From: 1-14-0-10-37-14 sp037130845
GTDB lineage: Bacteria; Patescibacteriota; Patescibacteriia; Patescibacteriales; Patescibacteriaceae
Assembly: GCA_037130845.1 (NCBI GenBank)
Contig: JBAXSE010000032.1
Span: forward strand, 1 to 8,848
Length of the DNA stretch: 8,848 bases
Direction of reading: 5' to 3'
The position numbers were made by a program, and so were the translations under genes. This document shows, piece by piece, positions 5,194 to 8,848 of the stretch. Positions within the stretch are counted from its first letter, which is position 1, and each line of letters starts with the position of its first letter. The notes below the pieces were generated by a model. It was not told the DNA's origin, did no database searches, and saw only the letters and a program-made list of their open reading frames with translations.

Positions 5194-8100
5194 TTATTCG
5201 AACAAATTAAGCAATGATTTAATCTTAACGCTCATAACTTGGCTGGTGACAGACTTAAGCGATGACACCAATTGCATAGCATTAGCCATAAAAGAAAAGC
5301 TTCCTGCATCAGCTTTCTCTATCTGTACCGCATGATTGCCTGTGTCAGAGGTCACTTTTACACCTGCCACCTGCTTGCCTGCGGCAGCTGTCTTGGCAAT
5401 GCAGCACTGATTCGCCTGCAGAGCCTTCAACATTCTGGCCTTTTGATTATTATTGCTGTAGTCACCCAGAGATTGCATATCGTCGTTAGTGTCATACGGG
5501 TTGCCGCAAATTGCATCGGTATATTCAGAAACCTTTTTCTCATACTTTGGCAAACGGCTATACACGTAACAATAAGACCCGTAATAATGCCTGACCATTC
5601 GGCAAAGGCCGACATTGTCGGTATATGTATTCGGGACATCGGCATTCCCTCCGCCGAATTCATGGAAAACCTGATCAATCAAAGACTTTTGTTTATTAAC
5701 ATCGCTAGCAATCGACTCCAGGGTATCAGCAGCGGAGAAACCGGTCAGATATGGATATTTGGTCAAAGGCACGCCGCAAGCTACGCCATCATTGCAACAC
5801 TTGCCCGCCTTTAGCGCGTCCATCATATTAGCCTTCTGTGTAGCAACATCCGAGCACAAAGGATTGGCAGTCACGCTTACTTTGCCCAGATTATTTCCGA
5901 ATTCGTCCTTCTTAAAGGAATAGACATAGCACTGCTGGCCACTGTCATCCGCCATAAAGGTACAATTACCCAAGAGAGGCTGGTTCACCTTCGGCACCTG
6001 GCCGTTAACACCGTATTGCTTCATGACAGCCTCAATTACCAAGCCTAATTTGTTGGCGTTCGTAGCATCGTCGGCATTGCCAGCCAAGGCCATCAAAGAA
6101 TCGTTTAAAGTCAAATTCAAATAATTCAAATAACCAATTTTATTCAGTTGAGCTACGCAACTAATGCCCTGCGGCGTTGTCACAATTCTCTTGCTGCAAG
6201 CATTGGTAGACAAAGAACAGTTTGAGCTACAGCTTAATGACCCTTCATCAAAGCCTTTGCTCTGGCAAGTGGCTCCACCCAAATCAGTTCTATCGCATTC
6301 TTCATTGCCATTTTTAATGCCATCGCCGCAGACTGGATTATTAACCCTGGTGCAGTTAGCAGTGCTCATAATACAAGCAGGCGAACAGCTTAGCGTACCG
6401 CCGGTAAAGCCCCTGGACACGCAATTAATCCCGCCAAAATCAGTTCTGTCGCATTCCTCTGTCCCGTTTCTGATACCATCTCCGCACACCGGGTTACTGA
6501 TTGGAACACATTGGCCCACATCCAAGACGCAATATGAAGTGCACTTCAAAGTCCCGCCGGCAAATCCACTGCTTTGGCAAGTAGCTCCGCCTAAATCTGC
6601 CCTATCACACTGTTCGGTGCCATTCTTGATGCCATCGCCACAAACAGCGTTGCTCCTAATGCAACTAGCCGTATTCAAGGTGCAATTGGACGAACAACCC
6701 AGGGTTCCGCCGGCAAAACCTTTGGATACGCAGCTGGCGCCGCCAAGATCAGTTCTATCACATTCTTCGGAGCCATTCTTAATGCCATCACCGCAAACAG
6801 AATTATTTATTTTAGTGCAACTGCTCATAATCAAGGTGCAATTGGACGAACAGCCCAAAGTCCCGCCGGCAAAGCCCATGTTCTGGCAGGTGGCATTGCC
6901 CAAGTCCGTTCTATCGCATTCTTCACTGCCATTTTTGACGCCATCGCCGCAAGTATTGCTAACGCAATCATTTTTATTAAAAGACAAACAGTCAGAGGCA
7001 CAGCCCAAAGCGCCAGACTGATACCCCTGTGTTTGGCAAGTCTGCCCATTTAGCAGCGAGCCATCGCAAACTTCGCCGTTATCCAAAACGCCGTTCCCGC
7101 ACTTATTAACTTCTGCATTAATTAATTGCAAAGCCCTATAGGCATTCACTCTGCCGCCGGAGACAACCTTGCCAGACAAAGAACCCAGCTTATCAACCGT
7201 GCTTAACAAAACTTCTTTTACTTGCAGATTAGTCAAATTAGGCTTGCTGCCCCAAATCAAGGCAGCCACGCCAACCACAGCCGGCGTGGCCATCGAGGTA
7301 CCCGACATATACATATAGCCTTCTTTCTGGCCATTGTCATCCAAGTCTTTGATAGCTGAGCTGTAAATCATACTGCCCGGCGCCGCCACATCGACAGAAG
7401 TCGCGCCCCAATTTGAATAGTACGCCAGACCATCATTGTAGTCAGTCGCCGCAACGCAAATAACATTATTCAGATTATAATTGCATGGGTATTGGGCAGT
7501 ACTGTCGTTATTGCGGCTATTATTGCCTGCGGACGCGATAAACAGCCCGCCGCTACCGCCAAAGGCTTTGATAGCATCATAATCAGCCTGGCTAAAAGAG
7601 TCCTGGCCATAACTGGCATTGATAATTTTGACTCCATTATTGATAGCGAAATTAATAGCCTTTAATTCGTTATAAGAGCTGCCATCTATTTGCAAGGCCA
7701 TAATCTTGGCCTGCGGCGCAATACCGGCAATACCGACATTGTTACCTTTGCCGGCCGCAATGATACCGCTGATATGAGTGCCGTGGCTCTTGGCCGCGAT
7801 AATATTCGCCGGAACCGGACCATAAATCATCTCCAGTATTGGCATATATTTATTGGCTGCCGGATTATTATCCTCAGTAGAAGAATATCTATTGTCGCCC
7901 AGAGACCTAAAATAATATGAAAACCCATGATTAGGGCAACCGCCGTTTACCACAACGCCATTCCGATCCTTGCAGACCTGCGAACCGTCCCACATATTGA
8001 CAGCCAAATCAGGATGATTATAGGCAACGCCCGTATCGATAACCGCCACCAAGACGCCTTGCCCTTCCGAATTACCGGCCACCGTCCAGGCCTTAGCAGC

Positions 8101-8712
8101 CGAGGTATCGGCGCCGGTCAAAGTCGAATGCAATCCCTGGCTGTCATAAAAATTACCGGAATTATCCAAGTTGTAAGTATTGCTAATGGCCGCGTCATTG
8201 GTAGACGGATAATCAAAACGATTTACATAATCCCTTTCCACATATTCCACAGTCGGGTCACTTTTTATAGAAGCAATCAAAGAGTCAGTTGTCTGAAGGC
8301 TCGGATCAAAATTGTAGACTACCGTATTTAAAGTCTTAAAGTTATCGCGGACATTTAATTTATATTTAACCGCAAAATTATTCACCTTCATCGCGGTCTG
8401 ATCGGACAACAAGGCACTATTGGGCCTTATGGCATTAGCCGGCGGCATTTTGTCCGGCAAAGCTCGCACGTTGACGGCATTCGGACCGGTCTTGCGATAT
8501 TTAACAATCAAACTGCCAGGCACAAACATCATTTTTTGGCCGCTGGCCGATGGCTTTAATACCGGCGCTTCTTTATTGACTACAACAGGTGCAGTTGGCG
8601 CAGGACGAGTATTGGGATAATCGCCGCTAACCGGCGCCGCCAAAGCTTGAGACGCAATTGATGACATAAACAACGACAAAATAGCCGCAAAGCTTACGAT
8701 TTTTTTTAACAT
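5194..8712 (-). CDS. Large secreted subtilisin-family (S8) protease with cysteine-rich repeats
   Basis: A secreted serine endopeptidase precursor of 1172 residues. A signal peptide (1-25, likely cut after ALA) is followed by a Pro-rich stretch and an I9-like inhibitory propeptide (about 62-163, FVPGSLIVKY to PTVEYVERDYV). The S8 catalytic domain spans about 215-530, with Asp226 (VIDTGV), His310 (SHGTHISG), Ser473 (SGTSMATP) and oxyanion Asn397 (ASAGN) all present, so it should be active. About 84 residues separate Asp from His, longer than in subtilisin. Six units of about 51 residues with six cysteines each fill 538-839 and resemble the cysteine-rich repeats of many secreted bacterial proteins. 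Residues 850-1104 hold two copies of a 6-Cys module not recognised, then a Ser-rich tail with no sorting signal or membrane anchor. There are 52 cysteines in all, an even number consistent with full disulfide pairing outside the cell. AGG lies only 2 nt before the ATG. Substrate unknown. Confidence 0.95.
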   Translation of the reverse strand: MLKKIVSFAAILSLFMSSIASQALAAPVSGDYPNTRPAPTAPVVVNKEAPVLKPSASGQKMMFVPGSLIVKYRKTGPNAVNVRALPDKMPPANAIRPNSALLSDQTAMKVNNFAVKYKLNVRDNFKTLNTVVYNFDPSLQTTDSLIASIKSDPTVEYVERDYVNRFDYPSTNDAAISNTYNLDNSGNFYDSQGLHSTLTGADTSAAKAWTVAGNSEGQGVLVAVIDTGVAYNHPDLAVNMWDGSQVCKDRNGVVVNGGCPNHGFSYYFRSLGDNRYSSTEDNNPAANKYMPILEMIYGPVPANIIAAKSHGTHISGIIAAGKGNNVGIAGIAPQAKIMALQIDGSSYNELKAINFAINNGVKIINASYGQDSFSQADYDAIKAFGGSGGLFIASAGNNSRNNDSTAQYPCNYNLNNVICVAATDYNDGLAYYSNWGATSVDVAAPGSMIYSSAIKDLDDNGQKEGYMYMSGTSMATPAVVGVAALIWGSKPNLTNLQVKEVLLSTVDKLGSLSGKVVSGGRVNAYRALQLINAEVNKCGNGVLDNGEVCDGSLLNGQTCQTQGYQSGALGCASDCLSFNKNDCVSNTCGDGVKNGSEECDRTDLGNATCQNMGFAGGTLGCSSNCTLIMSSCTKINNSVCGDGIKNGSEECDRTDLGGASCVSKGFAGGTLGCSSNCTLNTASCIRSNAVCGDGIKNGTEQCDRADLGGATCQSSGFAGGTLKCTSYCVLDVGQCVPISNPVCGDGIRNGTEECDRTDFGGINCVSRGFTGGTLSCSPACIMSTANCTRVNNPVCGDGIKNGNEECDRTDLGGATCQSKGFDEGSLSCSSNCSLSTNACSKRIVTTPQGISCVAQLNKIGYLNYLNLTLNDSLMALAGNADDATNANKLGLVIEAVMKQYGVNGQVPKVNQPLLGNCTFMADDSGQQCYVYSFKKDEFGNNLGKVSVTANPLCSDVATQKANMMDALKAGKCCNDGVACGVPLTKYPYLTGFSAADTLESIASDVNKQKSLIDQVFHEFGGGNADVPNTYTDNVGLCRMVRHYYGSYCYVYSRLPKYEKKVSEYTDAICGNPYDTNDDMQSLGDYSNNNQKARMLKALQANQCCIAKTAAAGKQVAGVKVTSDTGNHAVQIEKADAGSFSFMANAMQLVSSLKSVTSQVMSVKIKSLLNLFE
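5401..6165 (-). repeat. Duplicated C-terminal 6-cysteine module of the S8 protease
   Basis: Residues 850-973 and 977-1104 align as two copies of one domain. Landmarks in order are C852/C979; L, K, Y and L at +4, +6, +9 and +10 after that Cys in both; a helical stretch with LGLVIEAVMKQYG versus LIDQVFHEFGG; C917/C1037; then exactly 11 residues later CYVYS (C928/C1048); C953/C1069; and KANMMDALKAGKCC versus KARMLKALQANQCC (C972-C973, C1103-C1104). Sequence between landmarks is well diverged, so the duplication is old. No known family is recognised; binding or structural roles are both possible. Confidence 0.75.
6196..7101 (-). repeat. Six cysteine-rich repeat units in the S8 protease
   Basis: Units start at C538, C588, C640, C691, C743 and C795, spaced 50-52 residues. 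Each has the pattern CGDGIKNG-x-E-x-CDRTDLGG-x-x-C, then GFAGGTL-x-CSSNC and a final C, giving exactly six cysteines. The first unit is the most diverged (CGNGVLDNGEVCDG). At DNA level the units differ mostly by synonymous changes, which suggests an older duplication held by protein-level selection. The pattern is related to the CGDG-x(n)-EECD type of repeat known from Myxococcus-like and DUF4215-like secreted proteins; the exact family was not tested. Confidence 0.85.
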
Positions 8713-8754
8713 ACCTAATATTTAATTATTTTTATAAATACGCACCTAAAATTA

Positions 8755-8789
8755 ATCTAATTATAACATTAATTAGATAAAAACAGCAA
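8755..8789 (-). promoter_or_regulatory. S8 protease promoter with overlapping inverted repeat
   Basis: On the minus strand a perfect TATAAT (8765-8760) is preceded by TGT, giving an extended -10. TTGCTG (8789-8784) lies 18 nt upstream as a poor -35. Transcription would start near 8753, about 40 nt before the ATG. A 9-bp inverted repeat, ATCTAATTA (8755-8763) and TAATTAGAT (8770-8778) around 6 nt, covers the -10 and part of the spacer, so a repressor site is plausible. It is very AT-rich, so chance is possible. Confidence 0.5.
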
Positions 8790-8798
8790 TCCCTTGTA

Positions 8799-8825
8799 TC
8801 AGTCCAGGACATTTTGGACAACTGA
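8799..8825. other. Imperfect inverted repeat upstream of the S8 promoter
   Basis: TCAGTCCA (8799-8806) can pair with TGGA (8815-8818) and CTGA (8822-8825), with a 3-nt bulge. The same stretch also holds GTCC/GGAC pairings. It lies about 10 nt beyond the -35 region. It might be an upstream regulator site or the end of a gene outside the window. There is no T-tract, so it is not a convincing terminator. Confidence 0.25.
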
Positions 8826-8848
8826 TTATTATTAATTAAATAATTCAC

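Noticed and set aside
6164..7021. 285-codon plus-strand frame with Pro/Ser-rich repeats
   Set aside because: It lies exactly opposite the six cysteine-rich units of the S8 gene. Its repeats mirror that array, and the S8 frame has an intact signal peptide, catalytic triad and conserved repeats.

Overview
The window looks like a chromosome segment of a bacterium, most likely a Candidate Phyla Radiation (Patescibacteria) lineage. The pointers are a ribosomal protein S12 with an extra block of about 15 residues before its KRGVC segment, a short four-cysteine L28, and a very large secreted subtilisin with cysteine-rich repeats, all in an AT-rich intergenic background. The phylum is inferred from protein style and not proven. 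All genes read well with the standard bacterial code. No tRNA, rRNA, CRISPR array, IS element or phage gene was seen.

Layout, left to right. (1) 1-215, minus: the N-terminal part of an unknown protein that runs off the left edge and is built of 16-residue repeats encoded by 48-bp tandem DNA repeats. (2) 281-342: a terminator and a short REP-like palindrome. (3) 400-3612, minus: the str cluster in the order rpsL, rpsG, fusA. It has a strong promoter (about 3791-3819) and a roughly 170-nt structured leader with terminator-like hairpins. A hairpin right after rpsG separates fusA from the two ribosomal protein genes. tuf does not follow fusA. (4) 3837-4586, minus: a membrane site-2 (M50) metalloprotease. 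(5) 4720-4917, plus: rpmB (L28), divergent from the protease gene and driven by a back-to-back promoter. (6) 4918-5193: three hairpins plus a possible 35-residue membrane microprotein on the minus strand. (7) 5194-8712, minus: a 1172-residue secreted subtilisin-family (S8) protease. It has a signal peptide, a propeptide, a complete catalytic domain, six 6-cysteine repeats and a duplicated 6-cysteine C-terminal module that I do not recognise. (8) 8713-8848: its promoter region, with an inverted repeat over a perfect extended -10 box.

Functionally, rpsL, rpsG, fusA and rpmB are translation housekeeping genes. The M50 protease acts within the membrane and the S8 protease outside it; nothing here shows that they cooperate. 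The most unusual content is the C-terminal half of the S8 protein, the repeat protein at the left edge, the possible microprotein, and the attenuator-like leaders before rpsL and rpmB. None of the starts has a well-placed strong Shine-Dalgarno sequence.
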